Shown piece by piece: positions 27,732 to 36,290 of a stretch of 64,000 nucleotides of DNA. Below the pieces are notes generated by a model, which saw nothing but the letters and a program-made list of their open reading frames with translations, was not told the DNA's origin and made no database searches. A program made the position numbers and the translations under genes. Every line of letters begins with the position of its first letter. Position 1 is the first letter of the stretch. This DNA is from Mycobacterium sp. 1554424.7 (lineage in GTDB: Bacteria; Actinomycetota; Actinomycetes; Mycobacteriales; Mycobacteriaceae): contig NZ_LZSE01000122.1 in NCBI RefSeq assembly GCF_001665295.1, positions 1-64,000 of the forward strand. The letters run 5' to 3'.

Positions 27732-28481
27732 TCACACCTCGACGGCGGCGGCGATCTTGTTGACCACCTCGCCGGCCTGGTCGGTGGTGTCGAATCCGCA
27801 CCAGAGCGTGTCGATGACGACGTTGTTGCGCACCCCCAGCGCGCGTTGGCAGGAGAAGCCGCGGCCGGCGTCGAGGGTCTGCACGAGGCTCAACGTGCTG
27901 TCGGTGGCTGCCAGTCCGCCGAATTTCCAGGCGACGGGATTATCGCCGGGCTGGGTGATGGTCAGCGGCCGGTTGGCGCAGGCGGCCCACCGCGGTTTGG
28001 CGTGGTTGAAGAACTGCTGGGCGACGTCGGCGTCGCGGAACCTGACCACGGCCTGAAGGAGGGCGTGCTTCTTCCGGTCTGGCGAATGAGCATTGTCGAG
28101 GAACTGCCCATCCAGCGCGACCCAGCCGCTGTCGCGGTAGATGGTGGCCTCGACCGGTGAGTAGGCGTCGAGGCAATTCCGATCGGACACTACGTCGTCG
28201 CTGTGCGACATCTCGGAGATCGGCCTGCGCGGCGTCATGTTCGCCGTTTGTCCGACAGCATTGACGTCCTTGGCGCTCAACAGCAGATTCGCCAAGCGCG
28301 CGTTGAGGATTGGCGCGGGTTGCTCATGTCCCAGGTTCGGCGCCGCCGCAGGCCGTCCGGTGGCGGACACGCTGCAACCGGTCAGCATCAAGCACAGGCC
28401 CACCACGGCGAGCACGATGTGGTGGGTGCGCGCTGCACGATTGCCGGCGGGTTCGGTTGCCTCCATTGATGTTGCAGTCAT
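27732..28481 (-). CDS. lipoprotein with PknH_C-like extracellular sensor domain
   Basis: A 249-residue lipoprotein. The signal segment ends in the lipobox LTGC and a good Shine-Dalgarno (AGGAGAG) precedes ATG 28481. The mature part matches the PknH_C/LppH/LpqQ type (LLLSAKDVNAVG, a YRDSGWVAL strand, AVVRFRDADVAQQFF, then DTLWCGFDTTDQAGEVVNKIA). Three conserved Cys are likely to form disulfides. This is the outer sensor fold of kinase PknH, found here detached from any kinase. It is the last of six leftward exported-protein genes next to a Ser/Thr kinase and EmbR-like gene. Confidence 0.85.
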   Translation of the reverse strand: MTATSMEATEPAGNRAARTHHIVLAVVGLCLMLTGCSVSATGRPAAAPNLGHEQPAPILNARLANLLLSAKDVNAVGQTANMTPRRPISEMSHSDDVVSDRNCLDAYSPVEATIYRDSGWVALDGQFLDNAHSPDRKKHALLQAVVRFRDADVAQQFFNHAKPRWAACANRPLTITQPGDNPVAWKFGGLAATDSTLSLVQTLDAGRGFSCQRALGVRNNVVIDTLWCGFDTTDQAGEVVNKIAAAVEV

Positions 28482-28653
28482 CTGCCGCTCTCCTACCCAG
28501 TCGTCTCACCGCACAACACCGCAACTGCGATTTAAATTCACTGGGTCGCCGTTTTTTGCCCGGTGTGCGCTCCACTGTGACGAGAGGAACAGCAAAAGTG
28601 GTTGTGAAGTGCCGGTTATGAGCTATCTATGGGTTTTCGCATGAACTAAGGGA

Positions 28654-29898
28654 TTACTTCCGGCCCGGATAGACGATCGCCTGGCTCACGCTGCCGCCAT
28701 TGACGGTCGGCCCGAGCAACGCGGCGAACGTGTTGGCGGCGGGGTCGTAGGCAAGCAGCGAAGTGCCGGGACCGCAGCCCGCCTTGGCCATGAGGACCAG
28801 CTTGTCGCCGCTGACGCCGTTGACGACCACACTGTCGGACAGGCCGGGAACCTTGACCCGGGTGGTGTGCCCGTCGGGAGTCAGGCGGGACAGAAAAACG
28901 GTGCCGCACCCGCCGATCGACTGCAGGAACGTGCCGCTCGGCAACTGCCATGCGTCCGTGTCGCCGAGGTCGCCGCTGAATCCGGGATCACGCCCTTCTC
29001 CCGAGTTGATTGCGGTCAGCGCGGTGGGCGTCGTGCCGTCGAGGGGCACCTGCCACAGCTGTCCGGTGTGGGAAAAGCGGGCGGCATCAGTGCAGTTGGC
29101 GAGGACCACCGTCGACGTCCACCATCGAATTGGTGAGCACACGGTGAGGTTCCCGGGGACCGGCAGCCGCTTGCCGGGTGTCCCGTCGCTGCCCATCAGG
29201 GCAAGGCCGTCGACCGTACCAAGGACCAGCTGCGTGCCGTCGGGTGCGGGCAGAGCGCCGCCCTTGTACTCCGGGCCCACCGGATATGTCAGCTCCTCCT
29301 TGCCGGAGACGTCGACCCGCTGCAGCGTGGGGCGAGCCGGGTAGTGTCCCCTGCTGATCAGCACGCCCGTGCCGTCGGGACGCGCGAACGCAACGGGGCC
29401 GCCGTCTGTGATGGGGAATCTGGTCTGGTTGCCGTTGCGAAGGTCGACCGCGACGGCCGATTCGTCGTACAAGGACCCGGGTTTGCTCGCGTACATAAGG
29501 GCGTGGGTGCGGTCACCCGACCAGTCGAGCAACCGGGCGGTGGCCCCAGGCTGGAACGCGGTGATCGGGTAGCGCCCGCCGGCGGGGTCAACCAGGTACA
29601 GCGTCGTGGTGACCTTGCTCGGGTCGGGCTCGTTCGGGTCCCGTTTCTCTCCGGGCCAATGGCCGATGGCCGGGCTCCATAGGGCAAGCATCCAACCCGG
29701 GCCGACCTGCGACCACGGGATGGTCTCGATCGCGGCCTCGACACCGTGGGCCGCCGGCTGTGCCTCCGCCACCGTGCTGCCCGAGGGGCCATGCGCGGCA
29801 GGGGCTCCGGTCGACGGCGCGCACCCGGCCAGCACCGCCGCCAGCGCGACGACGACGACCCGGGCGCGCCATGCCCTGGCAATGTCTTTGCGGTTCAT
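28654..29898 (-). CDS. TolB-like beta-propeller lipoprotein
   Basis: A 414-residue protein with the lipobox LAGC after a short basic N-terminus. It then carries repeated propeller strands (TTLYLVDPAGGRYPIT, TQLVLGTVDGLALMG, QLWQVPLDGTTPTALT). It is clearly paralogous to the gene at 32340-33533: both contain IPWSQVGPGWMLA or its VPW variant, LYLVDPAGGRYPIT and PDGTQLVLGT. The function is unknown; such propellers usually bind proteins or sugars in the periplasm. It is spaced 24 bp from the upstream MPT64-like gene, consistent with one transcript. Confidence 0.8.
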   Translation of the reverse strand: MNRKDIARAWRARVVVVALAAVLAGCAPSTGAPAAHGPSGSTVAEAQPAAHGVEAAIETIPWSQVGPGWMLALWSPAIGHWPGEKRDPNEPDPSKVTTTLYLVDPAGGRYPITAFQPGATARLLDWSGDRTHALMYASKPGSLYDESAVAVDLRNGNQTRFPITDGGPVAFARPDGTGVLISRGHYPARPTLQRVDVSGKEELTYPVGPEYKGGALPAPDGTQLVLGTVDGLALMGSDGTPGKRLPVPGNLTVCSPIRWWTSTVVLANCTDAARFSHTGQLWQVPLDGTTPTALTAINSGEGRDPGFSGDLGDTDAWQLPSGTFLQSIGGCGTVFLSRLTPDGHTTRVKVPGLSDSVVVNGVSGDKLVLMAKAGCGPGTSLLAYDPAANTFAALLGPTVNGGSVSQAIVYPGRK

Positions 29899-29922
29899 GG
29901 TGATTCGTTTCCTTTTCCGGGT

Positions 29923-30693
29923 TCAGGCCAGCATTGATGCGAGTTCGATGCGGGGGACTGCGACTTTGTGTGGCCCGGCGTTGTCGTGCACCACCTGGTC
30001 TTGGCCGAAGAAGAAGATCACCGCGTCGTCGGTTATGCCGAAGTTTTGGTACGTCGTCTCGTCGAGATCGGCTGAAGGGGCGTCCAATTCGGCCCTGACA
30101 ATCGGGTTAAGCAGCTCCAGCGGCTTTGCCCCTGGTTTGAACAACGTGTCGAACGTGATGGGGACGCGCTTGGTGAGGTCAAAGTTGAACGCCCGGTACG
30201 TCGTGTTCGGGTGACCTTCGTGGGCGAACCCGGTGTCTTCGTCAATCACGAGCACCAGGCTTTGGGTGCGGGCGTCCGGTTTTCCCGAACGGTAGGTCTT
30301 GGCCCTGACGGCGTACTGATATGGCCGTTTACGGCCATCGCGTGGTCCGAACATGGCGACCCAGTCGACGAAGTTGTCGCGATCCCGTTTCAGGAACGCG
30401 GCCACCGCCGGCATCTCCGGGTAATCGATGGGAAAGCTCATCTCGATCTTGTAGGCGGGGGTGGCACTCAGGACGTGGCAAATGCCGTTGGGGCCCACGT
30501 TCCCGCCGAGGTCGGCGCACGCCGATTGCCCCTGCGCCACAGTCGATGTGGTGGCAGTAGCGGACGGTGCTGTCGCGCTGTGTGATGTCGAGGCCGCGGG
30601 CGTTCCGGCGGTTGTCGTGGAACATCCCGCCGTTGCCAGAGCCGCCGTGACGAGCCCAACCGCCAGGGCCAGGGTGACCGATGTTGTCTTCAT
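29923..30693 (-). CDS. MPT64-like lipoprotein (DUF3298/RsiV type)
   Basis: A 256-residue protein with lipobox ATAGC at about residues 20-24 and a Ser/Thr/Ala-rich linker. The mature domain aligns over its length with the secreted antigen MPT64: YKIEMSFPIDYPEM, TTYRAFNFDLTKRVPITFDTLF, PIVRAELDA, TYQNFGITDDAVIFFF, then VPRIELASMLA at the end. MPT64 itself is a secreted protein, whereas this copy is lipid-anchored. It sits just downstream of the three-repeat 11-bp site at 30716-30748. Confidence 0.87.
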   Translation of the reverse strand: MKTTSVTLALAVGLVTAALATAGCSTTTAGTPAASTSHSATAPSATATTSTVAQGQSACADLGGNVGPNGICHVLSATPAYKIEMSFPIDYPEMPAVAAFLKRDRDNFVDWVAMFGPRDGRKRPYQYAVRAKTYRSGKPDARTQSLVLVIDEDTGFAHEGHPNTTYRAFNFDLTKRVPITFDTLFKPGAKPLELLNPIVRAELDAPSADLDETTYQNFGITDDAVIFFFGQDQVVHDNAGPHKVAVPRIELASMLA

Positions 30694-30715
30694 GCGTATA
30701 AGGCTGCGGGGGAGG

Positions 30716-30748
30716 CCTTGCGCGATCCTTGCGTGAACCTTGCGTCAG
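30716..30748 (-). promoter_or_regulatory. three 11-bp direct repeats (SARP-type site) before the MPT64-like gene
   Basis: On the plus strand three tandem 11-mers run without a gap: CCTTGCGCGAT, CCTTGCGTGAA and CCTTGCGTCAG, with CTTGCG starting at 30717, 30728 and 30739. SARP regulators bind direct repeats at one-helical-turn pitch in this way. The array lies 23 bp upstream of the gene's ATG and begins at the stop of the preceding gene. A TTATAC stretch at 30696-30701 could be part of a -10 element. Confidence 0.65.
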
Positions 30749-31407
30749 TTGACGGCCTGAACTCCGTCCCGCTTCATGGTCAGGTCGCCGCAGCTGATGG
30801 TTGCCGCCGAGGTCCATGCCGGGTCTTGAATCGACGTTGCGGTGACGGTATCCGAGCGGCCGATCGTCGCCGCGGTGCCATTCAGGTCAATCTCGGTGCG
30901 GCGCACCGTCAACAGGGGTGTGCCGTGTATGTCCCGATCCTGTAGCAGTCCGACCAGGCGACGGCCGTCGCCGAGATCACTACAGCCGATGCCGTCGCCA
31001 TTGCCCCTCCGGTGACCAAGGTCGAATCGGAATTCCTTGTCCTGCGGATCGACAACCGGCGTGATGGTGCAGCCGGACACCGCGTACAGGATCGCTTCCC
31101 GGCCGGCATCGACGATGATCTGATGGTTGCCGTCCTGTTGGGCGTCGATCAGCAGGGCGGAGCGTTGAAGGGGGCTGGGGCTCAGTATCTTTGCCTCGCC
31201 GTAGCCCTGGTTGGTCGTGATGCCGACGACCATGTCGGTGATCCACAGCGTGGCCGGCTGGCCGTAGACATCGCTGACGTCCTTGCTCGCCGCGCCGGGC
31301 GGGGGCCCGCCCGGTCCGCACCCCGCGTCGGCGACTGCGGGCGGCGCGATGAGAACACCGAACGACGCCATCGCGATGGCGAGGAGTAGCGGCAGCTTCG
31401 GCTTCAT
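30745..31407 (-). CDS. secreted protein of unknown function
   Basis: A 220-residue protein with a clear cleavable signal peptide (LLLAIAMASFGVLIAPPAVADA) and five Cys in the mature part, including VSGCTITP, GIGCSDLGDGRRLVG and ISCGDL. I do not recognise a family. ATG 31407 is supported by AGGAG upstream. It overlaps the stop of the NHL lipoprotein gene by ATGA, so the two are coupled and probably act together outside the membrane. Confidence 0.75.
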   Translation of the reverse strand: MKPKLPLLLAIAMASFGVLIAPPAVADAGCGPGGPPPGAASKDVSDVYGQPATLWITDMVVGITTNQGYGEAKILSPSPLQRSALLIDAQQDGNHQIIVDAGREAILYAVSGCTITPVVDPQDKEFRFDLGHRRGNGDGIGCSDLGDGRRLVGLLQDRDIHGTPLLTVRRTEIDLNGTAATIGRSDTVTATSIQDPAWTSAATISCGDLTMKRDGVQAVN

Positions 31408-32330
31408 TTCTGGTCTCCTGGATTTAGTTTGACTACGTTGTGGTTGCCCATGTCGGCGACGTAGACGCTGCCCACGGCGTCCACCGCGACCGTTACCGGG
31501 TGATTGAGGCCGCTGAACGGCAGCACGATCGGCTTGTCCGCCCCGGCCGCCAACTTCAGCACCTGCTTGCGCACGGCGTCGACCACATACAAACTTCCGG
31601 CGGAGTCCACCGCCATGCCTGCGACGCTGCCAAGGTCGAACGGCAGCACCGTTTCGGTGTCCGTCCCTGCCGCCAGCTTCAGCACCTGTCTGAAGTCGCC
31701 GGTGTACACGTTTCCGGCCGAGTCCACCGCCATTCCGCCGACGCCGAGGATGTGTGTGAACGGCAACACCGTCGGGGTGTGCGACCCGGCTTCGGCCTTC
31801 ACCACGTGGACAGGCCGGCAGCACCCGCCGTCGGGGTACGCCCCACCGCCGTCGGCGCCGTAGGCGCTGCCGGCGGCGTCCACCGCGAGTAGTTCGCTGC
31901 GCAAGCCAAGATCGGGCAACGGCAGCACGGTCTGCGCGTCCGATCCAGCCGCGAGCTTCACCAACTGTTCGTGTCCGGTGTCGACGACCCACACGGCGCC
32001 CGCGGCGTCCGAGGCCACACCGGCATCAGCGAACTGCGGCAACACCGTTTGGGTGTTCGACCCCGCCGGCAGCTTGATGACGCGGCGGTTCACGTAGGGG
32101 TGTCCCGCTTGGTCTTTGGTGTGGCGAAGGTCGGTGACGTACACGTTGCCCGCGGTGTCCACCGCCAGATCGTGGGGGTTTTCGAGGCCGGTGAACGGCA
32201 GCACGGTTTGTCGGTGCGCCGGCGCTGGGGTCGGTGCCGTCGCGCGCGGCGGCTGTGGTGTTCCGCTGCATCCGCTGATGCCGAGGGCGGTCACCGCGAG
32301 GAGGGCCAAAGCCGCGATTGTGCGCCGCAT
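31404..32330 (-). CDS. NHL-repeat six-bladed propeller lipoprotein (PknD-sensor-like)
   Basis: A 308-residue lipoprotein with lipobox ISGC. Six NHL blades are readable from their DxAG cores: DLAVDTAGNVYVTD, GVASDAAGAVWVVD, LLAVDAAGSAYGAD, GMAVDSAGNVYTGD, GMAVDSAGSLYVVD and TVAVDAVGSVYVAD. The same propeller forms the extracellular sensor of mycobacterial kinase PknD; here it is a free lipoprotein. The Shine-Dalgarno GGAGGGG overlaps the end of the upstream propeller gene, nine bases away. Confidence 0.86.
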   Translation of the reverse strand: MRRTIAALALLAVTALGISGCSGTPQPPRATAPTPAPAHRQTVLPFTGLENPHDLAVDTAGNVYVTDLRHTKDQAGHPYVNRRVIKLPAGSNTQTVLPQFADAGVASDAAGAVWVVDTGHEQLVKLAAGSDAQTVLPLPDLGLRSELLAVDAAGSAYGADGGGAYPDGGCCRPVHVVKAEAGSHTPTVLPFTHILGVGGMAVDSAGNVYTGDFRQVLKLAAGTDTETVLPFDLGSVAGMAVDSAGSLYVVDAVRKQVLKLAAGADKPIVLPFSGLNHPVTVAVDAVGSVYVADMGNHNVVKLNPGDQK

Positions 32331-32339
32331 CAGCCCCTC

Positions 32340-33533
32340 CTACCGCTGGCCCGGGTAGGGCACCGCGTGGATGACACCGCCGCCGTTGACCGGAGGCCCG
32401 AGCAACACGGTAGAGGTGCCGGCGGCGGGGTTGAAGTCGATCAGGGCCTGACCGCCGCCGCACCCGGCCCTGGCTTTGAGCTCGAGGTGGCCGTCGTTGA
32501 CGCCGAGCACGGCGACGCTGTCGCTTTTCGCCTCGGGCACCGAGACCTTCGACGTCGTGCCGTCGTCGTTGACCTTGGCGAGGAAGATGACGCCGCACGC
32601 GCCGGTTGCCTGAACGTACCTGCCGGCGGGGACCTGCCACGCGTTCAAGTCACCGTAGTCGGGGCGGTGCTGCCCGTCGTTCGGCGCGGTGAGAGCGGTC
32701 GGTGTCCCGCCGTCGATGGGCACCAGCCACAGCTGCGATCCGGCGGAGCCACTGCAGCGCGCGACGGCGATCGTCGAATCGGCGTCCCAAAACCGCGTCG
32801 GCGTGCAGGCGGACTCGCCGGCGATCGGCAACGCCTTGCCGGCCGCGCCGTCGTTGCCCATGAGAGCCAGGCCGGAGGCCGTGCCGAGCACCAGCTGCGT
32901 GCCGTCCGGAGTGGACAGATACCCGTCGAAGTTCTGCTCGACCGGATACGTCAGCTGATGGTTGCCGGCGAGGTCGACTCGTTCGAGCGACCCGGGCTTC
33001 GACTCCTTCCACTTGTACAGCAGCACCGCCTTACCGTCGGGGAGCGTGTAGCGCGGATTGACGCCGATGCGGTCGACGGTGAACGTGGACTTCGCGCCGC
33101 TGCGTACGTCGACCTCGGTGATGACCGTCCGGTCCGTCTCCTCCGTGGAGAACAGGGCGCGCGTCCCGTCGCCCGACCAGTCGACCAGCTTGGGGCTTTG
33201 ACCCCTGCCCGGCGCCGGGAAGGTGGTGATCGGGTAGCGGCCACCGGCGGGGTCGACCAGGTACAGCGTCGTCGGCGCCGTCTCCCAGGTCGGCGTGCCG
33301 GGCGGAGGCGTCTCGCCGGGATGCAAGCCCGGAACCGGGCTCCACATGGCGAGCATCCAACCCGGCCCGACCTGCGACCACGGGACGGCCTGCAGCGGGG
33401 CCTCGACGCCGTGGGCCGCCATCGGCTGGGAGTTTTCGGGTTCGGCGTGCGCGGCCGGCCCGAGCGCGATCGTAGCGGCGGCCGTCGCCATTGCCATCAG
33501 CGCAAACATCGCGCGGGGCGTGGTGGTCTTCAT
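32340..33533 (-). CDS. secreted TolB-like beta-propeller protein
   Basis: A 397-residue protein with a signal peptide (MFALMAMATAAATIALGPAAHA) but no lipobox, so it is secreted rather than lipid-anchored. It is otherwise paralogous to 28654-29898, with the same propeller strands and Cys-flanked blades (ESACTPTRFWDAD, CGVIFLAKV, RAGCGGG). CAGGAG precedes ATG 33533. It is the first gene of the leftward group and diverges from the kinase, sharing the regulatory region that holds the second 11-bp repeat site. Confidence 0.8.
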   Translation of the reverse strand: MKTTTPRAMFALMAMATAAATIALGPAAHAEPENSQPMAAHGVEAPLQAVPWSQVGPGWMLAMWSPVPGLHPGETPPPGTPTWETAPTTLYLVDPAGGRYPITTFPAPGRGQSPKLVDWSGDGTRALFSTEETDRTVITEVDVRSGAKSTFTVDRIGVNPRYTLPDGKAVLLYKWKESKPGSLERVDLAGNHQLTYPVEQNFDGYLSTPDGTQLVLGTASGLALMGNDGAAGKALPIAGESACTPTRFWDADSTIAVARCSGSAGSQLWLVPIDGGTPTALTAPNDGQHRPDYGDLNAWQVPAGRYVQATGACGVIFLAKVNDDGTTSKVSVPEAKSDSVAVLGVNDGHLELKARAGCGGGQALIDFNPAAGTSTVLLGPPVNGGGVIHAVPYPGQR

Positions 33534-33595
33534 GTCCGGCTCCTGAGGTAGGTGTCCGGGTCTGCTGCCCGGTCACGAAGAGGCTCCGGCCGACG

Positions 33596-33628
33596 CCTTG
33601 CGCGATTCTTGCGTGACGCTTGCCTCGG
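33596..33628. promoter_or_regulatory. three 11-bp direct repeats (SARP-type site) between kinase and propeller genes
   Basis: Plus-strand 11-mers CCTTGCGCGAT, TCTTGCGTGAC and GCTTGCCTCGG; the CTTGC cores start at 33597, 33608 and 33619. The first 11-mer is identical to that of the site at 30716. The site lies 63 bp from the propeller ATG on the left and about 90 bp from the kinase start on the right, so it may serve both divergent promoters. The EmbR-like SARP encoded nearby is the likely binder. Confidence 0.65.
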
Positions 33629-33716
33629 GTCGGGACGGCGCGCGCAGCAAATAGCTGCATCGCCCGGGCACCTCGGGAGATACTGCGTCGATACCCGAGG
33701 AAAAGAGGCGGTGGTG

Positions 33717-35123
33717 GTGGACTCGCGCGTCGGTACGACGTTCGGCAAGTACAACCTCACGCGCCTGCTCGGCAAGGGCGGCGGCGGCGCGGTGTACGAG
33801 GCATACGACACTGGTAAGGGGCGAACGGTCGCCCTGAAGATCCTCGCCGAGGAGTTGTCGACCAACGACACCTTTCGGACCCGGTTCCAGCGCGAGTCCC
33901 AGGCGGCGGCGATGCTGCAGGAACCGCACGTCATCCCGATCCACGACTGGGGCGAGATCGACGGCAGCCTCTACATCGACATGCGCCTGGTGCAGGGACA
34001 GACGCTTCTCGACCTGATCGGGCAGGGCCCGCTGACGCCCGCACGGGCGGTGGACATCATCGGTCAGGTCGCCGCCGCGCTGGACGCGGCGCACGGCGAG
34101 GGACTAATCCATCGCGACGTCAAGCCGCAGAACATCATCGTCACCCCGGCCGACTTCGTGTATCTCGTCGATTTCGGCATCGCACAGACGAAGGGCGACC
34201 CCCGGCTGACGACCGTGGGAACCCAGATCGGCACCTTGAATTACATGGCGCCGGAACGGTTTAACGACAAGGCGACGACGCCCGCGGTCGACGTCTACTC
34301 CCTGGCGTGCGTGTTGTACGAGGCGCTGACCGGGGACGCCCCGTTTGCCGGTGACAGCCTCGAACATCTGGTGGCCGGCCACCTCGTCCTGCCGCCGCCG
34401 CGGCCGAGCGCGGTGAATCCGCGCGTTCCGGCGGCGCTCGACGAAGTCGTCGCCCGCGGCATGGCCAAAGACCCCGACGAGCGGTACGCAACGGCGGGCG
34501 CCCTGGCCCGCGCCGCGCGGCGCGCGTTGGGAAGCTCCTCGGCCGACGCGGACAGCACCCGACCGTTTACGGCCGCTGCCATCGCGTCCGGGATCGCGAC
34601 GGACGAGATCGCCACCGACCAGCTCCCCGAGAGCCGTTCGGGCGACCGCAAGCGGAGGTGGCTGCTGCCCACCGTGATCGGGCTCGCGGTGGCCCTGGTT
34701 CTCGCGGGCATCGGTGTGGTCGTCGGCCTTTTCGCCCATTCGCCGACCGGGCAGCCGCCGGTTTCGCCGCCGCGCGCCGCGGTGCCGCCGCTGATCACGG
34801 GACCAGACCTGAGCACCCTGCACCAGTCCTGCGACCAAGGCTTCTCCCTGCAGACGGCGACTGGGTTCGGCACCCACGCCGGACGCGGGACCCCGGAAAC
34901 CTCATGCCTTTTCGCCAACAGCGTGCTGACCTCCTACTGGGCCGAATATGGCGACGCCAGCCCACTGCCGCGGGCCGTCTCGGCGCCCGGCGCCGTCGAC
35001 TGCAAGACCGTGCCCGGCGCGCTCTGCAACGGGTCGAACTTCCTCATGCACTGCCAGCAGCATCCCGGCGACAGCTGGATTACCTGTGTCGGCGGCAGCG
35101 GCGCCCGCGTGTACCTGTGGTGA
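33717..35123 (+). CDS. receptor-type Ser/Thr protein kinase
   Basis: About 468 residues. The kinase domain at about 10-275 is complete: Gly-rich loop GKGGGGAVY, Lys41 in VALKI, HRDVKPQN, DFGIA and GTLNYMAPE. A Thr-rich activation loop (RLTTVGTQIGT) is likely autophosphorylated. After a juxtamembrane linker there is one transmembrane helix at about 313-338. A small extracellular domain with about six Cys (SCDQGF, TSCLFANSV, DCKTVPGALCNG, MHCQQ, ITCVGG) follows. Three consecutive in-frame GTG codons (33711, 33714, 33717) are possible starts; the AAAGAGG at 33702 suits 33717 best. Its stop overlaps an in-frame GTG of the next gene (GTGA), so it is coupled to the EmbR-like regulator, its probable substrate. 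Confidence 0.9.
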   Translation: MDSRVGTTFGKYNLTRLLGKGGGGAVYEAYDTGKGRTVALKILAEELSTNDTFRTRFQRESQAAAMLQEPHVIPIHDWGEIDGSLYIDMRLVQGQTLLDLIGQGPLTPARAVDIIGQVAAALDAAHGEGLIHRDVKPQNIIVTPADFVYLVDFGIAQTKGDPRLTTVGTQIGTLNYMAPERFNDKATTPAVDVYSLACVLYEALTGDAPFAGDSLEHLVAGHLVLPPPRPSAVNPRVPAALDEVVARGMAKDPDERYATAGALARAARRALGSSSADADSTRPFTAAAIASGIATDEIATDQLPESRSGDRKRRWLLPTVIGLAVALVLAGIGVVVGLFAHSPTGQPPVSPPRAAVPPLITGPDLSTLHQSCDQGFSLQTATGFGTHAGRGTPETSCLFANSVLTSYWAEYGDASPLPRAVSAPGAVDCKTVPGALCNGSNFLMHCQQHPGDSWITCVGGSGARVYLW

Positions 35124-35140
35124 CGGCGAAGGGAATTGCG

Positions 35141-36268
35141 ATGGCCCACGATCCTCTCCGGTTCGGGGTGTTGGGACCGTTGCAGATGAGCGCCGACGGC
35201 ACCGACATTCCGCTGGGCGCGGCCAAGCAGCGCGCCGTGCTGGCCACGCTGTTGATCAATCGAAATCGCACCGTCCCGATCGACTCGCTGATCGACGCGG
35301 CGTGGCAGCAGAATCCGCCGCCCGAGGCGCGGGCGAGCCTGCACGCGCACGTGTCTCGGCTTCGCCGACTGATGGGCAGCGCAGGCGCGGACGCCGCCTC
35401 CGTTCTCGTCAGCGCCCAGCCGGGGTATCGGCTCAACGTGCCCGACGACGCGTGCGACGTCGGGCGCTTCGCCGCCGAACAAAAGGCCGGAATCGAGGCG
35501 GCCGCCGCCGGCCGGTTCGACCAGGCCAGCCGCCACCTGTCGACCGCCTTGGCCGAATGGCGTGGCCCGGTGCTCGAGGACCTGCGCGACTTCGAATTCG
35601 TGGAGGCCTTCGCGGCCGGGCTGGCGGAGGACAAGCTGGTCGCGCTGACCGCGCGGGCGGAAGCCGAAATCGCTTGCGGGCGAGTTCATTCGGTTATCGG
35701 TGAGCTCGAGGCGCTGGTGGCCGAGCACCCGTACCGAGAACCGTTGTGGGCGCAGCTGATAACGGCGTACTACCTGAGCGAGCGCCAATACGATGCGCTC
35801 GACGCGTACGGCCGGCTGAAGACGACGCTCGCCGAGGAGTTGGGCATCGACCCCGGGCCGACGTTGCGGAGTCTGCACCAGCGGATCCTTCGCCAGGAGC
35901 CGCTGGACGTCAAACAGGTAGCGCGCGCGACGGCGACACGCGTTGTGGCGACGCTTCGTCGGCCCACCGAGGCGGCCCGGGAGTCCGTGGTCGCCTACCT
36001 GCGCGGCGCCGACGGGGGTCGTCACCCGCTGCGGGGAGCGACCACCAGGATCGGCCGCCTCTCCGACAACGACATCGTCATCGACGACGACACCGTCAGC
36101 CGTCACCACGCGGTGATCGTCGACACCGGGAACAGTTTCGTCATCACCGATCTGCAGTCGGCCAACGGGGTGGACGTCGCGGATGTACGGATCCGCACCA
36201 GCGCGACGCTGGCCGACGGTGACCGCATCAGCATCTGCGGCCACGAGTTCACCTTCGAAATGGGTTGA
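35141..36268 (+). CDS. embR: EmbR-like SARP-FHA transcriptional regulator
   Basis: 375 residues. A SARP winged helix (FGVLGPLQM, then KQRAVLATLLINRNR) is followed by a BTAD domain (GRFDQASRHLSTALAEWRGP, HPYREPLWAQLITAYYLS). A C-terminal FHA domain from about residue 300 has the phosphothreonine-binding residues in place (RIGR, SRHHA, SANG). The match to M. tuberculosis EmbR runs end to end, although a paralogue of the EmbR2 kind cannot be excluded. EmbR is phosphorylated by PknH and bound through its FHA domain, and the kinase directly upstream fits that pairing. An in-frame GTG at 35120, overlapping the kinase stop, is an alternative start. Confidence 0.85.
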   Translation: MAHDPLRFGVLGPLQMSADGTDIPLGAAKQRAVLATLLINRNRTVPIDSLIDAAWQQNPPPEARASLHAHVSRLRRLMGSAGADAASVLVSAQPGYRLNVPDDACDVGRFAAEQKAGIEAAAAGRFDQASRHLSTALAEWRGPVLEDLRDFEFVEAFAAGLAEDKLVALTARAEAEIACGRVHSVIGELEALVAEHPYREPLWAQLITAYYLSERQYDALDAYGRLKTTLAEELGIDPGPTLRSLHQRILRQEPLDVKQVARATATRVVATLRRPTEAARESVVAYLRGADGGRHPLRGATTRIGRLSDNDIVIDDDTVSRHHAVIVDTGNSFVITDLQSANGVDVADVRIRTSATLADGDRISICGHEFTFEMG

Positions 36269-36290
36269 AGCTGAACGGCTTTGGGCTTGC

